This document shows positions 34,788 to 45,869 of a stretch of DNA of 64,000 nucleotides, one piece after another. The stretch lies in the NCBI GenBank assembly GCA_003013855.2, contig PVNU02001893.1:124001-188000 (forward strand), given 5' to 3'. The number at the start of each line of letters is the position of its first letter. The first letter of the stretch is position 1. The notes under the pieces are model-generated. The model did no database searches, had not been told where the DNA came from, and saw only the letters and a program-made list of their open reading frames with translations. Source of the stretch: Liriodendron chinense. Lineage: Eukaryota > Streptophyta > Magnoliopsida > Magnoliales > Magnoliaceae. The position numbers were made by a program, and so were the translations under genes.

Positions 34788-35690
34788 TTACAACATAGGA
34801 GAACTGAGTGCCTTTGTGAAAATGTCAGCTAATTGCTCAGTTGATTTGACAAATGGAGTGCACAGCTTCCCGGAAGAGATCTTCTCCCGGATGAAATGGA
34901 GATCTACTTCAATATGCTTTGTCCTTTCATGGTAAATTGAGTTAGATGCAATGTGGATGGTAGCTTGGTTATCACAATAAAGAGGAGCAGCAGAGTTGAT
35001 AGGGAAACCAAGCTCTACCATAATAGATCTCAACCATAGAATCTCATAAGTTCCCTGAGCCATAGCTCGATATTCTGCTTCTGCACTAGATCTAAACACC
35101 ACTGACTGTTTTTTACTTCTCCAAGTCACCAGATTACCTCCAACAAAGGTACAATAGCCAGAAGTTAACTTTTTATCAGTTGAACACCTTGCCTAGTCAG
35201 CATCAAAATATCTAGTAATATGAACATGTCCATTATTAGCATAGAGAACATCGCGCCCTTGACATGATTTCAAGTATCTCAATATACGGTACATAGCCTT
35301 AAGATGTGATGATTTTGGCGAATGCATGAACTTGTTAACAACACTCACAGCCTGAGTGATATCTGGCCTTGTAATAGTTAAGTAGATCAACTTCCCAACC
35401 AATCTTTGATACATGCTAGGGTTTGTTAGACTATCACCTTCGGATTCATGTAACGAATGTTTTTTATCTATAGGGGATGAGGCAAGATGAGTACCAAGCT
35501 TACCCGTCTCATTGAGTAAGTCTAAAGTGTACTTTCTCTGAGATATAAAGATACCCTTGGAAGAGCAGGCAACTTCAATCCCTAAGAAGTATCGAAGAGG
35601 ACCAAGGTCCTTAATTTCAAATTCCTTGCTCAGTATCTGCTTGACACGTTTTATGAAGTCTAAATCATCTCCAGTAACAATTATATCATC
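34788..35690 (-). pseudogene. Copia reverse transcriptase end and RNase H
   Basis: Reads DDIIVTGDDLDFIKRVKQIL, FEIKDLGPLRYFLGIEVA, RLVGKLIYLTITRPDI, then after one stop TWRSKKQSVVFRSSAEAEYR, CDNQATIHIASN, KHIEVDLHFIREKI and QLADIFTKAL. Only one stop (TAG at 35193-35195, where the family has Trp in DADW) interrupts about 300 codons, so this is the best-kept part of the element. The upstream end is cut by the MITE within the YVDD active-site box. Confidence 0.9.
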
Positions 35691-36457
35691 CAATGTTTGC
35701 AATATCGATAGTATCGACTGATATATTGGCCGATACTATTGATATCGCAGGTCAGCAACACGAAACCGTAAAAGAACAAAAAAAAATCTATTGTTCCAGC
35801 GTATCAACAATATTATCGGCCGATATCGATAATATCGCACGATATATTGATATCTCCAAGATATCGTCAAAATATCGTCAAAATATCGTCATTTTTTCTT
35901 TTAGTGGCAATAAGTATCGAAAATACTTAGACGATATATCGTCCATCTGCACAAGAGTCCCTTTCTTTAGGAAAAAAAATCGTATTTCCTTCAATTTTCT
36001 TCTAGGTTCTCCTCTCCAACCCAATCTTAGGTAGATTTTGGTCCTTCTTTTACAACCATCTGAGAGGAAATCAGTGATTTCAAAGGAAATCCAAAGTTTG
36101 TCCTCTCTTGAACTCGGTGAGTACTTTATCTTTAACATTTGTTTTTTTTTTTTCCGTTTAAATCGAATAAAATCTATTGCAAATCACTTGAAATGCTTGA
36201 TTCTTCATGGTTTGCATGGAGAATCAAGCATTATAACTTGTGATTTCGAGATTTAAGAGTTGGGGGCCAAAATTAGGGAAAATTCGAAATTTCTCAATTT
36301 CACCCAAATTCCTTACAATGTTGGATCAAAAACAACATTTTAAGGATGTAAAGGGGCCGATCTATCGATTTGCAACATTTTTCCCAAATTTCTAAGTAAT
36401 TAATAAAAAATACTTAATTATTTATTTTTTCGAATTAATAAGTAATAAAAAAATACT
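35691..36457. mobile_element. CAGTGTT-family hAT-like MITE copy B inside copia RT
   Basis: The left end CAATGTTTGCAATATCGATA matches the family terminal repeat. Flanks ATATCATC (35683-35690) and AAATCATC (36458-36465) form a 7/8 target duplication. The left third is CGATATCG-rich like the other copies. The right end (...AAAAAAATACT) does not match the family terminus, so it may be diverged. Copia coding sequence resumes at once on the far side (RTIILIYVDD). Confidence 0.7.
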
Positions 36458-36465
36458 AAATCATC

Positions 36466-37954
36466 CACATAAATAAGAATAATGGTTCGGCCGTCTTGTT
36501 AAATATGAACAAAAAAAGTATGATCCGACTAGCATCACCTAAAGCCAAATGAGATAATTGCAAAATTGAACTAAGCAAACCATGCTCTTAGAGACTGTTT
36601 AAGGCCACAGAGAGCTTTTTTCAGCTTACACACTTTCCCAGTCTCCTCCTTAAGCTAAAACCCAGGAGGAAGGTCCATATAAACTCCTTCAGTCGAATCC
36701 CCATGGAGGAATGCATTTTAAACGTCTAGTTGATATAATGGCTAGGAAAGATTAGCAGCTAAGGAGATGGTCAGGTGAACTGAGTTCAATTTGGCCACAG
36801 GAGAGAAGGTACCCTATGATTATACATGTAACCTTTAGCAACGAGATACGCCTTATAGTGTTCAACAGACCCATCAGCCCGATACTTAATAGAATAAACC
36901 CACTTGCACCCCACAATATGCTTGCCCGCAGGTAAGGGAACTAGATCCCACGTGCCATTCTTATCAAGGGCAATCATTCCTACCTCCATCGCTTGCTTTC
37001 ACACAGGAATTACAAGTGCCTCAACAACAGATTTGGGAATAGAGGAGGAAGAGATGGCAGCAAGGAAAGCACGATATGTAGGAGATAGAAAGTCATAAGA
37101 AACAAAGTTAGAAATAAGATGCAAGGTGGGATGATGGCTACGTTTACGGGTAGTAACAGGAGAAGATGGATGAGTAGTGGAAGTGGGACTAAGAGAATTA
37201 CCTAAAGTATGAAGAGATGCCATTGGGAGCAGTGCTAGTCATCTCGACTTTATGGGAACATAGGTGAGAATTTGCTTAGGCACCACAGGAGTAGGAAGAG
37301 ACTGGTCATTAACCACAGGGATAGGTAGAGGAGCATGTGAGGCAACCAAATCTGGAGGTTTAGACATTGTAGTAAAAAAAGGATGATCTTCAAAGAATGT
37401 GACATCCATGGACACAATACTTTTTAATGCATGGATCATAGCACTTATGGCCTTTGTACTAAAGAGAGTATCCAAGGAAGATGCATTTGATGGAACGATT
37501 GGCAAATTTGTCTTGGGAAAGACCCAGAGAGTGGACAAAACAAATGCATTCAAAGACCTTTGGAGAAATATTGAAAAGAGAAGAACCAAGCTTAAATGTA
37601 TGAAAAAGAGTCTTGCCATGTAAGACACGAGAGGGTATAAGATTAATTAAACAATAAGAAGTCAACAAAGTTGCAGATCAATATGATTTAGGAACTAGCA
37701 TTCCAATCAGAAGTGAGCGACTAACTTCCAGAAGATGGTGATTCTTACACTCAGCCACTCCATTTTGTTGCGAAGTGTAAGCATATGAAAACTGATGAAG
37801 AATGTCATTTTCATGAAGATAAGATGTGCAACTTTGGGATACATACTCGCCACCATTATGAGATCAAATGGACTGAATATTACAATCCTATTGAGTCTTA
37901 ACCAGTTGATGAAATGCCTTAAACAAGTGTGGCAATTTGTGACGTCATTTCATC
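36466..37954 (-). pseudogene. Copia integrase (second half) and RT N-terminal half
   Basis: - strand, several frames. At 37870-37740 the integrase catalytic segment reads SHNGGEYVSQ, where the family has an Asp at the His position, and TSQQNGVAE. At 37668-37459 comes the integrase tail KTLFHTFKLG...FLGYSL. At 36989-36786 the RT start reads GTWDLVPLPAGKHIVGCKWV. At 36730-36460 follow YQLDV*NAFLHGD, MDLPPGF, KLKKALCGLKQS and RTIILIYVDD. Multiple stops and frameshifts make it non-functional. Confidence 0.85.
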
Positions 37955-38763
37955 CAGTGTCATCATAATTATATGATATATGATCGAATCATACAATTCG
38001 TATTGTATAGTAGCATCGTGAGATCCATATCGATGGTTGGAATCGCATTTGGAGTCGAATCGTACGATTTTGATCTGAATCGTACGATCAGATAATCCCA
38101 TTCGAAAATCGACAGTGCCTGGTGGAAATTTTCTTATATTTCTTTTTTTTTTTTTTACAATTTTTTTTAGATATTTTTGTTTTAAAATGTTTTTAGGCCC
38201 CGCCCTTAATAGAAAAACCTATCTTTCTCAACTTTTGAGAGATTCTGGAGACTTTTGGAGGTTTTGGGCCGTTGGAAACCTAGAGAAAGAAATCTACATA
38301 TTTATTTCGTCACTCAATGGAATCGAACGCCGCTTGCTGCATTCGATTTCTACCTTAAAATAGGTAAGAATGCATATAAAATATTCATATAATCTTTTCT
38401 ATTTTATTTCTTTGATATTTAGGTGAAAATATGGGTTTTTTTTCTTAAAAAAAAGTATATTTTCATTATTTGCTGATTTTAGTGAATTTTTTTAAAATGT
38501 AGATTATAGAACACTTATTTAATCTTTTCTTTTCTCTTCTTACATTGTTTGGGTAAAATATGGTTTAGTTTATCTTTTTCATTTTTTTTTTCATTTTGTT
38601 CCAATTTTTTTTTGGGGCTTTGATTTTTAAAAGTTATTTAGGGCTCACCCTCATTAGAATAAGCATTCATTTGCTTTTAAGTTCTAAATACTAAATAGTT
38701 TTTTTTCTTAATAGGTAGGCTTCACTTGCCGCTTGGGTGTTGATTCAACTTAAAGTGTTGGAG

Positions 38764-41700
38764 ATGGAAAAGAGATCGAAGACAAAAGATAATGATCCTA
38801 CATGGGATTATTGTTCGAAGTTAGATGAAAACAATAATCTCCATTTAAAATGTAATTTTTGTGGAATGTTTTATTGGGGAGGTGTGTTTCAAATGAAACA
38901 TCACCTTGCTTGAACCAAGAAGAACGTTGCATTGTGTTCTCAAGTGGGCAATGACATCGCGGAAAAATTTAAGAAGTTGTTAGAGGGTAATGTTAATGAA
39001 AAGAAGCAACAAGAAGAAAGAGAATACGATGTTGGAAGAGTTCCCATTATCAAATATGTGGATGAAATGGGTGGAGGAAAAAGGAAAAGACCATGGATGA
39101 ATTTATTGGAAGACAAAGTGGGCCGAAAGAAAAGCAACAAGCCACTCTTAATAGAATTGAAGGGAGATAAAGAGAGTGTATGTCTTTCCATTTCCAGATT
39201 TTTATATGCGAATGCTTTACCATTTAATTTTGTGAAGAGCCCCATTCTTCGCATTATTGATGGAAGCAATTGTTGCGTTTGGGCCCAATATGAAGCTTCC
39301 AACATTTCATGAAGGAACAAATTTTTGAAGCTTGAAGTTGAATCCATAGAGAAGTCAATTGAAGTTTATAAAAAGAAATGAGTCAAGACTGGATGTACAA
39401 TAATTTCGGATGGGTGGACCGATGGAGTGAATCGGTCTATTACAAATTTTTTGGTAAATAGTCCAAGTGGTACGGGTTTTTTAAGATCCGTAGATACGTC
39501 CGCTATTTCGAAAAATGCGGACAATTTGTTTGGTTTACTTGAGTCGATTACAGATGAGGTGGGTGAAGAAAATGTAGTTTAAGTTGTTACGGATAGCGCA
39601 TCCACTTATGTCAAAGTGGGTCAAATGTTAATGGAGAAGAGAAAGGCGTTGTTTTGGTCTCTATGTGCAGCCCATTGTATAGATCTTATGCTTATAGTCA
39701 TTGATAAGTTGCAAGTTCATTCTGAGACCGTGACGAAGGCAAGGGCTATAACGGTCTACATTTATAAGCATTGTTGGGTCTTAAGCTTAATAAGGAAGCA
39801 TACAAAGAGAGAGTTGACAAGATCGGCGGTAACACAATTTGCTATATGTTACTTGACATTGAAAAGCATCCACGAGAATAGGATTGGTTTGATGTCGATG
39901 TTTACCTTAAAGGAATGGGAAGATAACAGTTTCTCGAAGACCGCAAAGGGAAAGCATGTTCAAAATATAGTGTCGTCCAATATAGATTTTTGGCCATCGA
40001 TCAAGTTATGCTTGAAGACCACTCTCCCATTTATTAAGGTTTTACGGCTAGTTGATTCAGATGAGAGGCCGGCCATAGGATATATTTATGAAGCGATGGA
40101 TCGGGCGAAAGAAGCAATCACAAAGAACTTGGGAGATGTGAAGAAGCGGTATTCGAGTATATGGGAATTGGGAAATCATAGACAGGCGGTGGAATCTTCA
40201 ACTACATAGGCCCTTACATGCAGCAGCTTATTTTCTAAATTCGAGATTTCAGTACGATGAGAGTTTCCATCTGGATTTAGAAATCAAAACCGGCCTATAT
40301 GACTTCATGGAAAGAATGATCTCAGATTCAAGGCAACAGGTAATAATTGATGAACAAATGGACAAGTTCAAAAAGGCATATGGTTTGTTTGGACAAGAGA
40401 CTGCAAAATTAACAAGAACGACGAAGCAACCAGGTAATTTTTCAATAATTTGGCTTATTTGACTTCTTTAAGTCATTTTAGGTTATTTAGTTTATTTATA
40501 TAATTAATTAATTATATAATATATGATTGATAATTAGGTTTGTGGTGGGCGAGTTAAGGAGACGAGTGCCCATAATTGCAAAAGCTTGTTATACGTATTT
40601 TAAGTTTGACACGTAGTGCTACGGGTTGTGAGCGCAACTGTGAGTACTTTCAAGTAGGTGAAAAATTTTAGAATTCATTACTTATATTCAGTGTTCGAAG
40701 TTTCGGTATCGCTACAAGTTTTGCTAGCCGAGGATACAGAAACAATATCGATATCGTTGAATATCGCTAATAACCGGAAATGCGGGGAAAATGGAAAAAA
40801 AACAGTGGAATTTTTCAATGAAACATTGGGAGTTAGTAAAATAGACATAGTTACATATTTAGGAATAAAAAAATTACATAAAGAATGCATACTAATAGGT
40901 TTCCATTTAATGGGGGCCTAAAAACATATGTTACCGTAAGAAGTCAGTCCAATCATCTCATCCATCCAAACATCCATTGATATTTCAAAATATCAGCAAC
41001 ACATGAAATTTCCAAACAAATCGTTAACAATTGAAAAAGAAACTAAAGATTGTGGTCTCGTTATTGCCACATTGCGATAATGATAATATCATGATATTAT
41101 CAATGTTATCGTCAACAAATTGAATGCTACATACAACCATGTACCCATAAAAAATATGAAATGGGAATTTTTTAAATATATAGATTTTTGGCATATCGAT
41201 ATATTGGCGATATTATTGAAATATTGTAGATACATTGACGATACAAGTGACACTTGAAATTTACACGGTAAAAAATATTGGCGATACACCGACGGGATCA
41301 ATGCATTGACAATACAAACGACGCCTGGAATTTACACAATTGAAAATATTGATGATATCGATATGTTGGCAATATTTAGTGATACATCTCCGATATAAAG
41401 AATTTTTTATACTATCAATGTTATCGGTATCGCTACCGGTGTTATCGGTGTCGCTGAGCTAAAAATAGAGATAATATCGGAGATATTTCGATAATATCGG
41501 AGATAATGCAAACACTGCTTATATTTAGAATTCACATGTAGACGTATTGGTATGGTCCTTGTGGAATTCTGTGTTCATTGCAGATACATTAAAAAAATAA
41601 AAAAAGAAATAGACTCGAGCAACAGAGATTGAACATTCTGGTTTTCATAAAATACAATCTCCAGCTTGAAGTCCGTCATGCAAAGAGAAAGAAAGACCAA

Positions 41701-42175
41701 GGGCTTAATCCTTATCTGCTTATCAGATATGCAATCCGATGACGAGTGGATCACCAAGGAGGATCCTGTCCTCTGTATAGATAACACCTGGATGGACATG
41801 GGTGAATGCTTTGCCGAGGGATTGGAGCATGTGCAAGGTATAGGTGGGTCTACCCCACAACCAGATGGGCAACATGGTATGATTACATGTTATAGTCTAT
41901 AAACTAATTATTTAGTCTTGTACTCTTCTAATTATTACTTTCTTCATATAGTTATGCTAAATTGCTAATTGCTAAACTAAAAACTATAATGCATTAACTA
42001 TTTTGTAGGTCCTAGAAAACTTGCAATAAGAAGTAAAGAGAACGGGAACGCTAAAGTGGTCAAAGAGGAGGAAGAATAGTTTATTTCAACATCAAATTCT
42101 GAAAATGAAGATGATGTTGATGGGGCCAGGGATGATGGTTATGATGATGCCGCAGTTGAGGCCAACGAAGAATAG
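38764..42175 (+). pseudogene. hAT transposase (BED finger, DUF659-like, hAT dimerisation), broken
   Basis: ATG at 38764, then a BED zinc finger (LKCNFCGMFYWGGVFQMKHH) cut by TGA at 38911. In the same frame follow NDIAEKFKKLLEGNV and ANALPFNFVKSPILRIIDGS. After a frame change and stops comes the DUF659-like core IISDGWTDGVNRSITNFLVN (39400-39480), then FWSLCAAHCIDLMLIVIDKL (39650-39712), LTLKSIHENRIGLMSMF, YFLNSRFQYDESFHLDLEI after another frameshift (40220), and a C-terminal dimerisation piece TRSATGCERN (40600-40640) just before the MITE. 41620-41900 may be the tail (DDEWITKEDPV). At least three stops and two frameshifts are present. An AT-rich gap at 40440-40530 may be an intron. Confidence 0.85.
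40689..41517. mobile_element. CAGTGTT-family hAT-like MITE copy C, 829 bp
   Basis: A perfect 8-bp duplication CTTATATT (40681-40688 and 41518-41525) flanks it. Ends CAGTGTTCGAAGTTTCGG and (reverse complement) CAGTGTTTGCATTATCTCCG. It splits the hAT dimerisation domain of the larger element and is the innermost of three nested insertions. Highly similar in order to the outer parts of 57618-60837. Confidence 0.93.
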
Positions 42176-42625
42176 ATTTATTTGGAGTTTGGACGTTTTG
42201 TTTTCTCTTTTATTTATACAAACGATTTAATGCAAATGCATATGCATATGCAATACATGTAAATGGGGATGGGGAAAGGTTATTTTTTGAATGGGATAGG
42301 CAAAGGGTTATTTTTTGAATTATTACAAGTTCAACACAATGATACATTTATACATCATATATGATATATCATATTCATACATTATAATTTATGCATACAG
42401 TTGATCACTAGATTGGATTAATGTCATGGTTAAATTGCGTTTTTAGCATATTCAGGAGAAAATGGATGATTGATATGTTTTTTTTAATTTTTCTTATCTA
42501 TGTATAATGATTTTTTTATTTTTTATGATATTTTTATGAAAATCTAAAAAAAAAATCTTGCAATTTACGATATGATACAATTCAGACAAGAAAACGATTT
42601 ATGATTTGACAACATTGGTTTCATC

Positions 42626-44476
42626 AAATAAACCCAAGTAACATGAGAAAAGATTAATGAAAGTTACAAAGTAAGAAAAACCATCAATTGAAGGAACAAG
42701 ACTAGGACCCTAGATATCATAATGTATTAAAGCAAACATTTTATTAGAACAATGTGAAAGTGCAGGAACTCTTAAAAGAAACATGACCAAGTCGAGCATG
42801 CCATAAGGCAGCCGACTCCTGACTAGACTTAAAACAATGAGAAACAGAAGCAAAGGAACTTGATCAAGCAGCACTCCTAGTAGACAACTCCCCCTGATGC
42901 AGGAAGTAAAGGCCATCACACTCATAGCCCACACCAATAGTCCTCTTCGTATTCAAGTCCTGAAAGATGCAATGAGAAGGAAAGAAAATCACACAACAAT
43001 TGAGGGCTTTGGTAAGATCTTGAACAGAGATCAAATTCGCACGAAATTCAGAGACAACGAACATTAGACAAGGTGAGATTAGGAGAAAAAGACACAGAGC
43101 AATGGATTCTACAGGAATAGAAGTCCCATCAGCTAGGTATACTAGACGACTGCAAGTAGAGGAACTAGAGGGAATAAAACAAGTGTGCTCACCAGTCATA
43201 TGATCCGATGCCCCCGAATCAATAATTCAAGTCGCAGTGGTGGAAGAGACATGGAGTGCAGTACATGTGGTCGCAACGGAAGAGACAGATGGCTGTGAAG
43301 CAGAAGAAGCGGGAGGCACGGACTAAGTCTGAAGCATCCGAAGGCGCTGAAGATCCATAGCATCAGCTCTAGTCATGGTAAATTATGTTTGATTGATCGG
43401 ATACAGGAGAGGTGTGAAGAGGATGATTGCTAGAAGAGTCAGATATGGTCTCTATCTCATTAAAAGCAGCAATATGAGCATAATGATGTCCATGTAATTT
43501 GAATCACCGATCTCAGGTGTGTCTGGCCCGATTACAGAAGGTGCACATAAATCTACCACAACCACGGCCTCGTCCTCTAATAAAACCTCCTTGAGAATCT
43601 AGACTACCATTACAGTCCCTAGGTGGGACGGTGGTGGAGGTAAATGCAGTCCTCTCTTGAGTAATGTGGGTGCTAACATCACCCGCCTACGGGCCTCCTC
43701 AGTATGGACAATGGAGTATGCGACCTGAAGTGAGGGAAATGGAGTTGTAGCAACAAGTTGGGTCCGGAGGGCCTCATATTCACTATTCAAACCAACTAAA
43801 AATTTATATGTTTTTGCTTCTTCCCATAACTTCACAATCTATGCACTGCATCTATCTGGAAGCTCACTTAAAGATTATAGATGGCCCAATTCTTCCCAAC
43901 AACTCTTTAGAGCACCAAAATATTCAGTCACTAACAAATTCTCTTAGGTGAGAGAATAGAGTTCAAAAGTCAACTGGAAAATACGGGGCATGTTAGATAT
44001 GGTCTCATATGTCTCATTGAGGGACTCCCATAGATCGGCAACAGAATCATAGACAAACTATGAAGATGCAATACGCAGTTCCATAGAATTGAGGATCCAA
44101 CCCATAACAATAGCATTGGAAGAATCTCATGTGTCAATCTTGGACGAATCACCAGATTGCAAGTAGACGGCCTCTTGGATGTGCCCATAAGGAATCCAAG
44201 TTTCTTCTTGCTAGTAACATACATCTGAACAGCCCAGGACCACAAAAGAAAATTGTTCCCATTAAATTTAGTGAAGGTAATGGAAAGGGACCCCTCTAAG
44301 CTATGTCCAGATGATTTGGAATCCATAAATGTATGAAGAAGTGGAGAAACAATACAAACTAATGTCAACAGCACAAACTGAAGAGAGAACAGCAACAAAT
44401 ATATACACCGAAGTTCGGTGCATACGTTGGACCCCCAATAAACCCAAAAAGAGGCAACCGGTGATGGGGACATCAA
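42626..44476 (-). pseudogene. Copia gag, protease and first part of integrase
   Basis: - strand. Gag begins at about 44326 (MDSKSSGHSLEGSLSITFTK, then FNGNNFLLWSWAVQMYV). A gag segment at 43830-43680 reads YKFLVGLNSEYEALRTQLVA. A zinc-knuckle-like CTFCNRARHT*DR lies near 43530-43500, with a stop where Arg (CGA) is expected. The pre-integrase region at 43199-42864 has MTGEHTCFIPSSSS, LADGTSIPVES, NLISVQDLTK and DGLYFLHQGE. The integrase start at 42720-42630 reads YDI*GPSLVPSIDGFSYFVT, with TAG where DVWGPS has Trp. Decayed but complete in domain order. Confidence 0.87.
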
Positions 44477-44508
44477 GCGCTACAAAGTATATCAGCGTAG
44501 GAGGCGCG

Positions 44509-45685
44509 TGTCACACACGTCCCTATGGCTAAATGATGGTTCGTAAGTTCGAGAGGAGCATTAAAGGCCCTACACATGGTTTGGAATGCTTGAGAAGACC
44601 CCACAATGAGAGGACATGTGTAGGATGAATCAAGGAATAGCATGGAGCATATTTGGGGATGTTTTGGTGTCTTCGGGCCTGACAGACCGCACTGGGCTGC
44701 AGACGGGCCGATGGGCCCGGTATAGGCCCATCTCATGTTTAGGAGTTTTTTATTGGTTTTTTCTATTTCCTAGGCACTTTAGTGCACTTTTCCAGTTAGT
44801 GGCTTATATATTTTCATGAGAAACCCTAGTGGTTATGTGGTGATTTTAAGAAAAAAGACAACCTTTTGGTTGTCTCATCTCCTTCTCTCTTGGTGGTTCT
44901 TCTTCTCCTCTCTAATCTCTTCTTTATTCTTACTTTTTCCTTCCTTCTCCAAGTTCTTATCTTCCAAGGTATTTTATCTTCTTCTCTTCTTCTTCTCATC
45001 TTCGTTTGTGAATTTCTTATCATCCCAAAATCCGAGATTTGATCCCAAACCTATTTTCTATCTCATGTTTAGGAGTTTTTTATTGGTTTTTTCTATTTCC
45101 TAGGCACTTTAGTGCACTTTTCCAATTAGTGGCTTATATATTTTCATGAGAAACCCTAGTGGTTATGTGGTGATTTTAAGAAAAAAGACAACCTTTTGGT
45201 TGTCTCATCTCCTTCTCTCTTGGTGGTTCTTCTTCTCCTCTCTAATCTCTTCTTTATTCTTATTTTTTCCTTCCTACTCCAAGTTCTTATCTTCCAAGGT
45301 ATTTTATCTTCTTCTCTTCTTCTTCTCATCTTCGTTTGTGAATTTCTTATCATCCCAAAATCCGAGATTTGATCCCAAACCTATTTTCTCATATTTTATC
45401 TTCCCTATTCCGAGAAATCTTTGATTCCCCGGACTAGTGAACTTCATTGCGTGCTTAGATTATGACCATGCAAGATCTGGAGGTTCCATCCCTCGCCGGA
45501 TCCAATCCACGCAAGATTTGAAACCCTTAGTGCGTGATTGTGATGATGGCCTGTCTATTGCATGAATCTCTTATGCTTTTCTTGACTATGATGGTTGTTG
45601 GGCTGACGTTTCCCTTAATTGCTTGATTTATTCCACCAAATCTTAAATATTTTCATACATGCATGTTAGATTGGGTCGTTCTACA
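44509..45685 (+). repeat. Presumed solo LTR (gypsy type) with an internal 330-bp duplication
   Basis: The stretch between the copia leader and the truncated copia 5' LTR has no coding motif. It begins TGTCACACACG and ends TTCTACA, the TG..CA form of an LTR. It contains TATA-like GCTTATATATTTTCATGAG at about 44802 and 45132, each followed by a CT-rich leader. No matching target duplication or second LTR was found, so both identity and ends are tentative. Confidence 0.35.
44731..45390 (+). repeat. 330-bp tandem duplication including a TATA-like promoter
   Basis: Copy 1 (44731-45060) and copy 2 (45061-45390) differ at only a few bases by eye, e.g. 'ttccagttag' versus 'ttccaattag'. Each copy has TATATATTTTCATGAGAAA and a pyrimidine-rich leader. 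The high identity suggests a recent event compared with the surrounding decay. Confidence 0.93.
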
Positions 45686-45704
45686 TCAGTCAACCACCCT
45701 TTTT

Positions 45705-45862
45705 GCTAAAAAACATGAGCAAACCTTTTTTTTTCTTATTCTATTTATATGTAGGGTTTCCCCTATTTACAAATAACATCTTAATAAATGTGGAAAATAC
45801 ACATAAGTCCCTACTTGTATGTTTACAAATAAACCCCTAATGAATGAATAAATGTTCCAACA
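45705..45862 (-). repeat. Copia 5' LTR, truncated
   Basis: Matches the first about 155 bp of the 3' LTR (34411-34253) from TGTTGGAACATT down to 'catgagca'. The remaining inner end is missing next to the presumed solo LTR, so the insertion or an associated deletion removed it. Confidence 0.75.
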
Positions 45863-45869
45863 ATTTCCA

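Larger units (their letters stand above)
37955..42617 (+). mobile_element. hAT DNA transposon, 4,663 bp, inserted in copia integrase
   Basis: The ends CAGTGTCATCATAATTATAT (37955) and reverse complement CAATGTTGTCAAATCATAAA (42617) are short imperfect inverted repeats. Flanks ATTTCATC (37947-37954) and GTTTCATC (42618-42625) are a 7/8 target duplication. Removing the element restores the copia integrase reading VYLMK ... LFKAFHQLVKTQ. It carries a BED-finger transposase pseudogene on + and a nested MITE (40689-41517). Defective for autonomous movement. Confidence 0.88.
34203..45862 (-). mobile_element. Ty1/copia LTR retrotransposon with nested insertions
   Basis: Read on the - strand: truncated 5' LTR (45862-45705), gag and protease/integrase (44476-42626), rest of integrase and RT (37954-36466), RT end and RNase H (35690-34788), polypurine tract and 3' LTR (34411-34203). 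Domain order gag-protease-integrase-RT-RNaseH is the copia order. Inside sit a presumed gypsy solo LTR, a 4.66-kb hAT element and a 767-bp MITE; without these the element is about 5 kb, normal for copia. Flanking GTTTC / ATTTC may be a 5-bp target duplication with one mismatch. It lies in the kinase intron in the same orientation as the gene. Confidence 0.88.

Noticed and set aside
44816..45424. Two nearly identical 92-95-codon frames (MRNPSGYVVILRKKT...)
   Set aside because: Their sameness comes from the 330-bp tandem duplication. The peptide is low-complexity Phe/Ser from a CT-rich leader, with no family match.
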